The notes under the pieces are model-generated. The model saw only the letters and a list, made by a program, of their open reading frames with translations, did not search any database and had not been told where the DNA came from. Positions 50,642 to 58,864 of a DNA stretch of 64,000 bases are shown here, piece by piece. How positions within the stretch are numbered: position 1 is the stretch's first letter; the number at the start of each line of letters is the position of its first letter. The position numbers and the translations under genes were made by a program. Source of the stretch: Acidobacteriota bacterium (GTDB taxonomy: Bacteria > Acidobacteriota > Blastocatellia > Pyrinomonadales > Pyrinomonadaceae); the NCBI GenBank assembly GCA_003223025.1, contig QHXR01000016.1, forward strand, positions 65,365-129,364, written 5' to 3'.

Positions 50642-52807
50642 ATGAAATTCGTGTTTCGTAAGTCGTATCTCGTTCCGCTGGTTATCGCACTGCTGGCCCT
50701 CTCCGCTTTTGCGCAAGAGGACCCGAATCCCGATTCGCCGACTCCAAGTCTGCTAAGCAGTCATGATCGGACGCGGATCCTTGCCGTGAATACTCGCGGC
50801 TGGGATGGAGGGATTCCCTCAACGGGCACCGCCGCGTTTCGACCGTCAGCGACAAATTCGGTCACTGTCTTTGTTTCAAACCTGGATCTCATGTCGAGCG
50901 AAGGCGTCAACTCGATCCAAGTTTACCTGACGCAAAGAAGCGGCAAAGTTTTCGAGCTTCAGACCGAACAATTGATCGAGGTTGCTAAAAACGTTCACGC
51001 CTTACAGTTTCGCATCTACGATCCGGCGGGCTATCGCGGTCAACCCGTGCCTGACGGCGATTCGCTGATCAATATCACATGGCGCGGACTAACCAGCAAT
51101 TCGTTAAAGATCGGTATCGGATCGACGGGCGGCGGAATAAAGCTCCCAACAGCATCTGATATCGCGCCGTCCGGCAAGCGGAATCAATCTGCGGAACTCG
51201 TGGGGTATCAGTATGCCGGTGACCGCGTTCGTTTTCTCGAGCAGGCGGCGTTTGGACCGTCATCGAGCGAAGATCTTCGCATTCGACGCATCGGGCTGCG
51301 AACCTGGCTGGCCGATCAGTTCGACAAACCGTATCCGACTTTTGCATATCCGAATCCGGCCCAGATGCCGACGGCTCCTCCTGCGAATTGTTCGCTGACC
51401 ACAAATCCGACGTGCTATCGCGAGAACTACACGATGATCCCGCTGCAGAAGTGGTTCTTCACCGAAGCGTTCTACGGTAATTCGCAACTGCGGCATAAGA
51501 CTGCGTGGGCGTTAGGCGAGATCCTTGTTACGTCCGGCGTAGCGATCCAGCAGTCGAGTCATGCGATCGCGTATCACAAGATCCTCAGCGAAGGTGCGTT
51601 CGGGAATTATCGTCAGCTGCTCGGCAACGTTACGCTGAGTCCGACGATGGGTCAGTATCTCGACATGGCCCGGAGCACGAAGAGTAATCCGAATGAGAAC
51701 TATCCGCGCGAGATCCTGCAACTTTTCTCGATCGGACTCTTTATGCTGAATCAGGATGGAACGCAGCAGCTCGATCAGCAGGGTCACGCGATCGATTCTT
51801 ACAATCAGGCGAATATTAACGAGTTGTCGAAAGTGTTTACCGGTTGGACGTTCTGTAATTTCACTTGTGCGAACTCGGGCAACGGGATCATCAACTACAA
51901 AGATCCGATGGTGCTTGTACCTGGAAATCACGATCTCGGTGCGAAGACGCTGCTCAATTATCCCGGCGCTCAAAACACAGTCATCCCGGCGTGTGCGAGT
52001 TGCAGCTCGGACGAGGAAATAAAAGACTACGCAAACAACTCTCTTCAGCAGGCGCTGAATAATATTTTCAACCATCCGAATGTAGGTCCGTTCATCGGGA
52101 AACTTCTCATCCAACATCTCGTGACAAGCGATCCGTCGCCGGCATATGTCGGACGAGTCGCGGCGGTCTTCAACGACAACGGATCAGGCGTTCGCGGCGA
52201 TCTGAAATCGGTAATCAAAACGATACTTCTCGATCCCGAAGCTCGTGGAAATATTAAGACCGCCCCGCGGTATGGAAAATTGCGAGAACCGGTCCAGCTC
52301 ATCACGGGGCTCGGCAGGATCTTTCCGGCAAAAGACTATTTCGGAGAAATTCGCAGCGAAGGCGCGATGGCGAGCTATGCCGCGAACCTCGGCCAGGACC
52401 CGTTCAATTCGCCGACCGTATTCAATTATTTTTCGGCACAGTTCATCGTCCCGGGAACGTCGATCCTCGCTCCTGAGTTCGATCTGATGAACACCGGGAA
52501 CGCGATCAAGCGAACGAATTTTCTTCACACGTTGATCTTCGAAGGTCTGGCGGCGAATGCTACGGACTCGCTCCGCGGAACGTCGCTCGATGTGTCGGAG
52601 TTTATTCCCGCCGCACAGGCTGACCCGACAGGAAATCAATTGCTCGATCTGCTCAACGTGCGAATGATGCACGGGGCGATGGTGCAAGCTCAGAAAGATG
52701 CGATCCTGACTGCGATCCAGGCAGTGCCTGAGAACAATCCGACACTTCGCACCCGAACGGCGATCTACCTGATCGCGGCGTCATCCCAGTATCAGATCCA
52801 GAGGTAA
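50642..52807 (+). CDS. secreted DUF1800 protein
   Basis: A 721-residue exported protein with a signal peptide ending L-S-A-F-A-Q25. Residues about 30-170 form a beta-rich N-terminal domain, and the rest is the DUF1800 domain with R-F-L-E-Q-A-A-F-G-P, W-F-F-T-E-A-F-Y and P-R-E-I-L-Q-L-F-S-I-G-L. Function unproven; the family is found next to DUF1501 in Planctomycetota, Acidobacteriota and Proteobacteria and is thought to act with it outside the inner membrane. AGGAG plus a further AAGGA lie before ATG 50642. Two-gene operon with the DUF1501 gene 5 bp downstream. Confidence 0.9.
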   Translation: MKFVFRKSYLVPLVIALLALSAFAQEDPNPDSPTPSLLSSHDRTRILAVNTRGWDGGIPSTGTAAFRPSATNSVTVFVSNLDLMSSEGVNSIQVYLTQRSGKVFELQTEQLIEVAKNVHALQFRIYDPAGYRGQPVPDGDSLINITWRGLTSNSLKIGIGSTGGGIKLPTASDIAPSGKRNQSAELVGYQYAGDRVRFLEQAAFGPSSSEDLRIRRIGLRTWLADQFDKPYPTFAYPNPAQMPTAPPANCSLTTNPTCYRENYTMIPLQKWFFTEAFYGNSQLRHKTAWALGEILVTSGVAIQQSSHAIAYHKILSEGAFGNYRQLLGNVTLSPTMGQYLDMARSTKSNPNENYPREILQLFSIGLFMLNQDGTQQLDQQGHAIDSYNQANINELSKVFTGWTFCNFTCANSGNGIINYKDPMVLVPGNHDLGAKTLLNYPGAQNTVIPACASCSSDEEIKDYANNSLQQALNNIFNHPNVGPFIGKLLIQHLVTSDPSPAYVGRVAAVFNDNGSGVRGDLKSVIKTILLDPEARGNIKTAPRYGKLREPVQLITGLGRIFPAKDYFGEIRSEGAMASYAANLGQDPFNSPTVFNYFSAQFIVPGTSILAPEFDLMNTGNAIKRTNFLHTLIFEGLAANATDSLRGTSLDVSEFIPAAQADPTGNQLLDLLNVRMMHGAMVQAQKDAILTAIQAVPENNPTLRTRTAIYLIAASSQYQIQR

Positions 52808-52812
52808 TAACG

Positions 52813-54288
52813 ATGAAACAAACTCGACGAGATTTTCTGCGAAATACGGGATGCGGTCTGACCATGACTGCGATGGCGACTCAGCTTCAACATTTTGGAA
52901 TGCTGAATACGATGGCGCAAAAAGCGGGCAGCAAATTCGGATCGGCCGTGCCGAGTGATTACCGTGCGCTCGTATGCATCTTCATGTTCGGCGGCAACGA
53001 CGGAAACAATACCGTTATTCCGAATCACAGCGATGCGAATGTCAGCGGATATCCGGCATACGCAGCCGGACGATCGGCGCAGGGTTTGGCTCTCGCGCAA
53101 AACACGCTGCTACCGGTTTCGGTTCCGCGAATCGGCGGATTGAGCTACGGCCTGCATCCCGGATTCGGAACCGTAACCGGTGGGATCAATCCCGGATTGC
53201 ATCCGCTCTGGGCTCAGGGAAAGATGGGCGTCGTGACGAACGTAGGACCGCTCGTCCGGCCACTGACACGAGCTGAATATCAGAACAATCCGGACTGGCG
53301 TCCGCGTCAGCTCTTCTCGCATTCGGATCAGACGAACGCACATCAAAGCGCACGGGCCGATGTCGTCATGCTCTCGGGATGGGGCGGCAGGATCTCGGAT
53401 CGCACGACGATCTCGGCCAATCCCGACCGGCTTGTGCCGACCGTGAGTTCCCTTGGCGGTGCGAGACTTTTCACTGTCGGCGAAAATACGCAGCCGGTTT
53501 CACTCGGAGCCGCTCCGACTCCGTTGAGCGGCATTCTCGCTCTGACGGGTTATAACGGAACTCCGGTCGCGAACGCGCGACTCGCGGCATTGGAAACTCA
53601 ACTCGATATCGAGCAAGGCCACGATCTCGTACATGCATCGAACGAGGTTCATCGCGAAGCAATTCGTATCAGCCGATCGTTGAATGACACGGTCGAGGTC
53701 ACGGTTGCGTTCCCGAACACCGAGCTCGGTAATCAGCTCAAGCAGGTTGCGAGAATGATCAAGGCTCGGAACACGCTGCACATGAATCGTCAGATCTTTT
53801 TCTGTTCGATCGACGGCTTTGACACGCACACCGGACAGATCGCCGGGCAGGGTGCACTGCTTGGCAGGATGAGCCAGGCGATGCGATCGTTCTACGACGA
53901 GATGACCGCACAGGGTCTCGCGGACAAGGTAACGCAGTTCACGATGACGGACTTCAATCGCACATTCAATCCCGGCGGCTCGGGCACAAATGTCGGAAGC
54001 GATCACGCGTGGGCGAACCATCAGTTCATTGTCGGTGGTGGAGTTCTCGGCGGAGATTTCTACGGAATGAACACGTCGAATGGAACGCCGTTTCCGACGC
54101 TAGTTCAGAACGGGCCGGACGACGCGGACAGCGGAGTCGCTCGCGGACGCTGGATTCCGACGACGTCGGTCGAACAGTACGCGGGAACGTTAGCGAGTTG
54201 GTACGGACTCGAAGCTGCGGATATGCCATTTGTGTTCCCGAACATGGTGAACTTCCCGATGATGAATCTCGGATTCATGGCATCCTGA
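52813..54288 (+). CDS. Tat-exported DUF1501 protein
   Basis: A 491-residue protein with a twin-arginine signal (T-R-R-D-F-L-R-N), so it is folded before export. The body is the DUF1501 domain, distantly related to alkaline phosphatases/sulfatases: G-G-N-D-G-N-N-T near the N-terminus, F-S-H-S-D-Q-T-N-A-H in the middle, and I-D-G-F-D-T-H, followed by G-S-D-H-A-W-A-N-H, towards the end. The conserved Asp and His residues fit metal binding. Co-transcribed with the DUF1800 gene; function unknown. Confidence 0.9.
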   Translation: MKQTRRDFLRNTGCGLTMTAMATQLQHFGMLNTMAQKAGSKFGSAVPSDYRALVCIFMFGGNDGNNTVIPNHSDANVSGYPAYAAGRSAQGLALAQNTLLPVSVPRIGGLSYGLHPGFGTVTGGINPGLHPLWAQGKMGVVTNVGPLVRPLTRAEYQNNPDWRPRQLFSHSDQTNAHQSARADVVMLSGWGGRISDRTTISANPDRLVPTVSSLGGARLFTVGENTQPVSLGAAPTPLSGILALTGYNGTPVANARLAALETQLDIEQGHDLVHASNEVHREAIRISRSLNDTVEVTVAFPNTELGNQLKQVARMIKARNTLHMNRQIFFCSIDGFDTHTGQIAGQGALLGRMSQAMRSFYDEMTAQGLADKVTQFTMTDFNRTFNPGGSGTNVGSDHAWANHQFIVGGGVLGGDFYGMNTSNGTPFPTLVQNGPDDADSGVARGRWIPTTSVEQYAGTLASWYGLEAADMPFVFPNMVNFPMMNLGFMAS

Positions 54289-54308
54289 TCAGAAGGAATA
54301 AAGAACAC

Positions 54309-54390
54309 TGCCCGCGAAATACGCGAAAGGACGCGAAATGAAGAAAAGACAAAATTCTTCTTTCGCGTTTTTTCGCGTATTTCGCGGGCA
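54309..54390. repeat. hairpin repeat between DUF1501 gene and ribD
   Basis: Outer arms 54309-54328 (tgcccgcgaaatacgcgaaa) and 54371-54390 are perfect 20-bp reverse complements; inner sequence also pairs with a few mismatches. It carries the same cccgcgaa/ttcgcg words as the element at 30953-31029 and lies between convergent genes, so it may also stop both transcripts. Confidence 0.7.
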
Positions 54391-54442
54391 ATCTCCTTTC
54401 GCTCCCCTTCGATAGAATTCTTATTCGAGAAGATTCGCGCTA

Positions 54443-55567
54443 TTAGCGGGCAAAGCTTTTGGGGTAGCCGGTGATTTCGATATCAGGGCCATGGCGTTGG
54501 ATGGAAATGTCGTCGAGTGTGGTAGCTTCTTCGATCGACTTCGCGCCGTTCCCGGTGAACGCGAGTGGTGCTTCGGTTCCTCCGACGATTCGCGGCGAGA
54601 TCATCAGTGTGAGTTTGTCTATCAATCCCGCATCGCGAAACGCACCGGCGACGGAGCTGCCGCCTTCGACCAAAACACTCTGGAGCTCTCTTTCGCGTAG
54701 AGCCTGAAGGACGGCACTGAGATCTCTCGCATCTGCCGAAACAAAATCGACTCCGCTCTCGATCATCGATTTCATCTTTTCCTGGTCCGTTGAATTCGAA
54801 ACCAAAATCGTCGGCGTTTCATTTGCAGTCTTGACGACCGTCGCGTCGAGCGGAGTTCGCAGACGATTGTCGAGAATAACGCGGACGAGTTTACGGCGCC
54901 GGTCAAATCCACTTCGATCGGTGAGACTCGGATCATCGACAACGACCGTATTCGCACCGACGAGGATCGCATCGTGCTCGTGACGAAATGCCTGAACACG
55001 CTTCATCCCGGCATCGCTCGATAGAACCGTCGAAACACTCGAGCCCATCGAAATCCTTCCGTCGAGCGACATCGCCATTTTCAGATGGACGAACGGTCGC
55101 GACTTCTTATGCCAGCAAATAAACTTCTCGTTAAGTTTGGACGCCTCGTCGGCGCACAAACCAACGGAAACTTCGATACCGGCATCACGCAACGCTTGAA
55201 ATCCTTTTCCAGAGACGAGCGGATTCGGATCCTCGATCGGAGCGACGACTCGCTTGATCCCCGCGTTGATCAGAGCTTGTGTGCAGGGAGGAGTTTTCCC
55301 GTGATGACTATGCGGCTCAAGCGAGACGTATGCAGTCCCGCCTCGGGCGTGTTCGCCGGCCTGTTCGAGAGCAAGCACTTCGGCGTGAGTGACTCCGTCG
55401 TAGAGATACGTTCCTTCACCGACGACCTCGCCATTCGCTGAAACGATCACGCATCCGACAAGCGGATTCGGCGAAACGAGACCGACGCCTTTCGACGCGA
55501 GCGCAAGTGCGCGACGAGTCATCTGCGTGTCAGTATCCGAAACGAATTTTGCGGATGTTGTGTCCAA
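54443..55567 (-). CDS. ribD: bifunctional riboflavin biosynthesis deaminase/reductase RibD
   Basis: A 374-residue enzyme for steps two and three of riboflavin synthesis. The N-terminal deaminase (residues about 12-150) has H61-A-E and the P-P-C95 zinc ligand, but the first half of the usual P-C-x-H-x-G-R-T-P-P-C motif reads P-H86-S-H-H-G-K: the Cys ligand is His. The C-terminal reductase has M-S-L-D-G-R, G-A-N-T-V and V-E-G-G-S, as expected. The last codons (S-F-A-R) and the stop lie inside a repeat phrase shared with the 30953 hairpin. It is separated from ftsY by 6 bp. Confidence 0.94.
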   Translation of the reverse strand: MDTTSAKFVSDTDTQMTRRALALASKGVGLVSPNPLVGCVIVSANGEVVGEGTYLYDGVTHAEVLALEQAGEHARGGTAYVSLEPHSHHGKTPPCTQALINAGIKRVVAPIEDPNPLVSGKGFQALRDAGIEVSVGLCADEASKLNEKFICWHKKSRPFVHLKMAMSLDGRISMGSSVSTVLSSDAGMKRVQAFRHEHDAILVGANTVVVDDPSLTDRSGFDRRRKLVRVILDNRLRTPLDATVVKTANETPTILVSNSTDQEKMKSMIESGVDFVSADARDLSAVLQALRERELQSVLVEGGSSVAGAFRDAGLIDKLTLMISPRIVGGTEAPLAFTGNGAKSIEEATTLDDISIQRHGPDIEITGYPKSFAR

Positions 55568-55573
55568 AACTGA

Positions 55574-56602
55574 TCAGTTAAAAAGTCCGTTGACGTAGCT
55601 CTCGGCGTCGAAGACCATCAGGTCGTTGACCTGCTCGCCGATTCCGACATAGCGGATCGGGAGATTCAATTCTTTCGAGATCGCAACCGCGATGCCGCCC
55701 TTCGCGGTGCCATCGAGCTTTGTCAGAACGATCCCGGTAACGTCGGCGACCTTCATAAATTGCCGTGCTTGTTCGAGCCCATTCTGCCCCGTCACCGCGT
55801 CGATGACAAGCAGCGTTTCATGCGGAGCCTGCGGCACTTCGCGACCGGCGATGCGTTTCATCTTCTCGAGCTCGGCCATCAGATTCGCTTTGTTATGAAG
55901 ACGGCCCGCCGTGTCGACGATCAGCACATCTGCGCTTTTCGCTTTCGCCGATTGTAGTGCATCGAATAAAACCGCCGCGGGGTCGGTTCCCTGTTTCTGC
56001 TGAACGATCGGAACGCCTGCTCGCTCGGCCCAGATCTCGAGTTGGTCCGATGCCGCAGCGCGAAACGTATCCGCTGCGCAGATCAAAACAGAATTGCCCT
56101 CGTCCTTGATCCGCTGCGCCAGTTTGCCGATTGTCGTCGTCTTCCCGACTCCGTTAACGCCGACGACCATCAGGACATACGGTTTGATAGTTTCTTCAAC
56201 GTCAGTTTCAGATGCGACTCCGGTTTCGCGCGAGTGTTCGAGTATGTCGAGCAGCTCGCGTTTCATCACCGCCTTGAGAGCACCGAGATCATTGATCTCC
56301 TGTCGCGACACACCGGTTCGGATCGCTTCGAGAACCTGCATCGTCGTGGTCACGCCGATGTCGGTAGAGATGAGCAGCTCTTCGAGTTCGTCAAGCAGCG
56401 CTTCGTCGATCTGCTTTCTGCCGGCGAAGACCGTGTCGAGTCGATCATTGATCGAGTGCCTGGTTTTCTCGATCGCCCGCGCGAACCTGACGCCGATCTC
56501 CTTCTCGACCGCCTCGTCCTGAGCCCTGAGCTCCTCGATCGTCTTGTCGAGCCCAAGTACCGAAGAAGAGAATTTATCTTTGTTACGCCGCCAAAATGCC
56601 AT
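55574..56602 (-). CDS. ftsY: signal recognition particle receptor FtsY
   Basis: SRP receptor GTPase of 342 residues that delivers ribosomes to the membrane. It has the N domain, then G1 G-V-N-G-V-G-K-T-T, the D-T-A-G-R-L and [10 protein letters not shown] motifs, and the G-E-Q-V-N-D-L C-terminal. The acidic A domain is very short. The start ATG is followed by M-A-F-W-R-R-N-K. A 9-bp tandem repeat lies immediately upstream of it, and ribD follows. Confidence 0.96.
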   Translation of the reverse strand: MAFWRRNKDKFSSSVLGLDKTIEELRAQDEAVEKEIGVRFARAIEKTRHSINDRLDTVFAGRKQIDEALLDELEELLISTDIGVTTTMQVLEAIRTGVSRQEINDLGALKAVMKRELLDILEHSRETGVASETDVEETIKPYVLMVVGVNGVGKTTTIGKLAQRIKDEGNSVLICAADTFRAAASDQLEIWAERAGVPIVQQKQGTDPAAVLFDALQSAKAKSADVLIVDTAGRLHNKANLMAELEKMKRIAGREVPQAPHETLLVIDAVTGQNGLEQARQFMKVADVTGIVLTKLDGTAKGGIAVAISKELNLPIRYVGIGEQVNDLMVFDAESYVNGLFN

Positions 56603-56649
56603 AGAGATGATCCCGCACTTATTTCAAACTCCCGAGTATAGGAAAATAA

Positions 56650-56717
56650 GTCTATCGAGTCTATCGAGTCGGACGAGTCTATCGAGTCTGGTGAGTCGAT
56701 CGAGTCTATCGCGTCTG
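56650..56717 (-). repeat. 9-bp tandem repeat upstream of ftsY
   Basis: About seven and a half copies of a gagtctatc unit on the plus strand (gactcgata on the minus strand), with point changes, just before ftsY. The same unit occurs in about four copies before the gene at 58787. As a transcribed leader it would lie some 50 nt upstream of the start. Confidence 0.75.
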
Positions 56718-56719
56718 AA

Positions 56720-57110
56720 AGCTCGTGTATGCGAGCGATAGCATGTAGCCCCCAGCGTGAGCTGGGGGTTCGAAGACCACGTACGGAGCTCGCGTATGCG
56801 AGCGACAGACTCCGAGAAATCTGCCGCTCGCATACGCGAGCTCAATTGTTTTGTCTTCTACCCCCCAGCTCACGCTGGGGGCTACACGCTATCGCTCGCA
56901 TACGCGAGCTTACTCACACCGTCTCGACCTCGATTGTTTTCTCCTCTACCCCCGGCGTGAGCTGGGGGTGAAGTACGCCACGAAAAGAGCTCGTGTATGC
57001 GAGCGACAGACTGTGCGAAATCTGCCGCTCGCATACGCGAGCTCAATTATTTTGTCTTCTACCCCCAGCTCACGCTGGGGGCTACATGCTATCGCTCGCA
57101 TACGCGAGCT
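56720..57110. repeat. REP-like palindrome array with ~200-bp higher-order period
   Basis: Seven copies of the 18-nt palindrome agctcgcgtatgcgagcg (A; starts 56720, 56787, 56825, 56893, 56988, 57026, 57093; some in reverse) alternate with four copies of the 20-nt palindrome cccccagcgtgagctggggg (B; starts 56749, 56862, 56949, 57062). The block A-A'-B-A around 56796-56918 is repeated near 56997-57118 with about 200-bp offset. No gene or transposase is inside. Confidence 0.9.
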
Positions 57111-57128
57111 TACTCACATACTTTCTCG

Positions 57129-58787
57129 CTAGGCTATATTGAGCTTGTCCGATTTCTTGAACAACGCGTAACCGAGCACGCATGAGAATACGGTCCAGAG
57201 GTAGAATCCGAAAATCGCGCCGATGAACTTCGCGGGGAGATTTCCCAGTCCGGGCAGATCGAGTGGAGAGAACACAGCGCCTAGGATCATCCCGACGACA
57301 GTCGATGCAACGAGCAGTACGAATCCCATCAACAGCATCTTCGCGTAAGTTCCGCCGAGACGCTTGATCGTATCGAGACCGACGAGCGGATTGATCGTCG
57401 CGGTGAATGAGCGCGTATATCCGGCGACGGCGCAGGCGGCGGGAAAATAAAACAGGCCCCACAAGAAAAAGATCCCGCCGATGACGACAAGTGGCGCCGC
57501 GAGTGCGAGAAAGTTCTGCACGAGTGCTTCGTTCTCTTTCGCCTTTGTCTCGGGCGATTTGCCGACAGCTGCTTCCAGTTCCTGTTTCCGGCCATCCTGA
57601 ACCTGTGCCCAGAGAGCTTCCTGCTCACGTGTCTCGCGGGCGGACACATCTTCCGTTTCCGGAACCGCAACGCCTCCGTGAGCGGCATTATCTGCAGCTT
57701 CGAGTTCCTCGTTATGTTTCGACGCGGCCGCACTCAGAGCTTTCTTAACTGCTTCGGATTGATCCAACGTGCGCTTTGTGTCGAAAGAATCCGAGCCCGG
57801 AATCTTTTCGACTGTCTGCTGGAACTTGTCCATCTGCGAATTCACATTCGAGACGACCATGTTGTATCCGATCAGCATCACCAGAGCGAAAGGAGCGAAC
57901 GCCGAAACGTACGCCGCGATGCTGAGAAAAAGCGGATGGATCACGTCGTCCCACAATTCGAAATCGTCGAAGCTCGGCATGAAGTTAGCTTCGACATCAC
58001 CGTGAGCGAATTTGTCGATCGTATTCGCCAGCACTCCAAAGCTCAGCGTATTCGCGAGCATCAGGCAGAAGATCGCGGAGACGAACATGTACATTCCGCC
58101 GAGAGCGGTCACCGACTGCCCGAGCGAGAAAAGTGCAAACATGATCGCGCCGAAAATAAGGCTCGGTTTGAACTTGAAAGGATGTGCGAGAGCGCTAAAG
58201 AAATCTTCCGTACCAAATCCTTTATCGATCGCGGCAGTTCGTCGGTCGGTGTCGGTTCGCTTCTGCACGACCTCATTCATCATGCGGCACATGGCTCCGC
58301 ACAACGAGCAGATTCGAACGCCGCCGTAAGCTTTCGGACAAACTTTACAGAATCCGAGCCCGCATCCGTCGCAGGAATAGACGGATGGAATATCGGAATG
58401 CAGAGCGCAGAAATTCGGATCCGGAATCGCAGCAGGAATCGGAGGTACGGCGATCGAATATTCGATCGGGTCCGGGACGATCACCGGCGGCGGCGCGGGT
58501 TGGAAATTCTCAACTGCTTGTTCGACAGCGATCTCGGGTGGAGCAGCATCGGCCTCTGTCGTGCTGACCATGATCGGCATCGCGAGTCCTTGTTCTTTCG
58601 CATTGAAGAACGGGATGAGATTCGGAACACGGCGTGCTTCGATCCAGCGGAGATTTCCCTTCCGGACTTTGTCTTCGGGAAGCAGCGATCCTTCGCCGAT
58701 CCATTCGCCCAACTCAGCGAACGCCGCTTCGTAGACCTGTCCGCCAACTTCTACCTGCCAGATCTCATTTGGATTCTGGGTCGTCAT
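57129..58787 (-). CDS. multi-span membrane protein with GYF-like and zinc-ribbon domains
   Basis: A 552-residue protein of three parts. Residues about 1-65 resemble the GYF_2/DUF4339 domain (I-W-Q-V-E-V-G-G-Q-V-Y, G-N-L-R-W-I-E-A-R). A Pro-rich linker leads to a Cys cluster (C-A-L-H, then C-D-G-C-G-L-G-F-C-x2-C and C-S-L-C) of B-box/zinc-ribbon type at about 130-175. The rest has six or so membrane spans in two groups, split by a long charged coiled-coil segment (about 320-410). The start is ATG 58787 just after a 9-bp tandem repeat; the longer frame to 58847 would only translate that repeat. Function unknown; related to bacterial YIP1-type membrane proteins. Confidence 0.8.
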   Translation of the reverse strand: MTTQNPNEIWQVEVGGQVYEAAFAELGEWIGEGSLLPEDKVRKGNLRWIEARRVPNLIPFFNAKEQGLAMPIMVSTTEADAAPPEIAVEQAVENFQPAPPPVIVPDPIEYSIAVPPIPAAIPDPNFCALHSDIPSVYSCDGCGLGFCKVCPKAYGGVRICSLCGAMCRMMNEVVQKRTDTDRRTAAIDKGFGTEDFFSALAHPFKFKPSLIFGAIMFALFSLGQSVTALGGMYMFVSAIFCLMLANTLSFGVLANTIDKFAHGDVEANFMPSFDDFELWDDVIHPLFLSIAAYVSAFAPFALVMLIGYNMVVSNVNSQMDKFQQTVEKIPGSDSFDTKRTLDQSEAVKKALSAAASKHNEELEAADNAAHGGVAVPETEDVSARETREQEALWAQVQDGRKQELEAAVGKSPETKAKENEALVQNFLALAAPLVVIGGIFFLWGLFYFPAACAVAGYTRSFTATINPLVGLDTIKRLGGTYAKMLLMGFVLLVASTVVGMILGAVFSPLDLPGLGNLPAKFIGAIFGFYLWTVFSCVLGYALFKKSDKLNIA

Positions 58788-58826
58788 GAGTCTATCGAGT
58801 CTGTCGAGTCTATCAAGTCGCTTGTC
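58788..58826 (-). repeat. 9-bp tandem repeat upstream of the GYF-like gene
   Basis: About four units of the same gagtctatc word as at 56650-56717, ending exactly at the ATG of the 58787 gene. If the frame were read through it would encode repeated D-R-L. Confidence 0.7.
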
Positions 58827-58864
58827 TTCGTGTTCCCAAATCCGCAATTCGCAATCTCAAATCG

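Noticed and set aside
56720-57110. CRISPR array
   Set aside because: Repeats are self-palindromic, occur in both orientations, and are of two kinds with irregular gaps (38 to 95 bp between A copies). No cas genes are near.
58788-58847. D-R-L repeat N-terminus on the GYF-like protein
   Set aside because: It would translate the 9-bp repeat; the ATG at 58787 begins the domain directly, and the same repeat is non-coding before ftsY.
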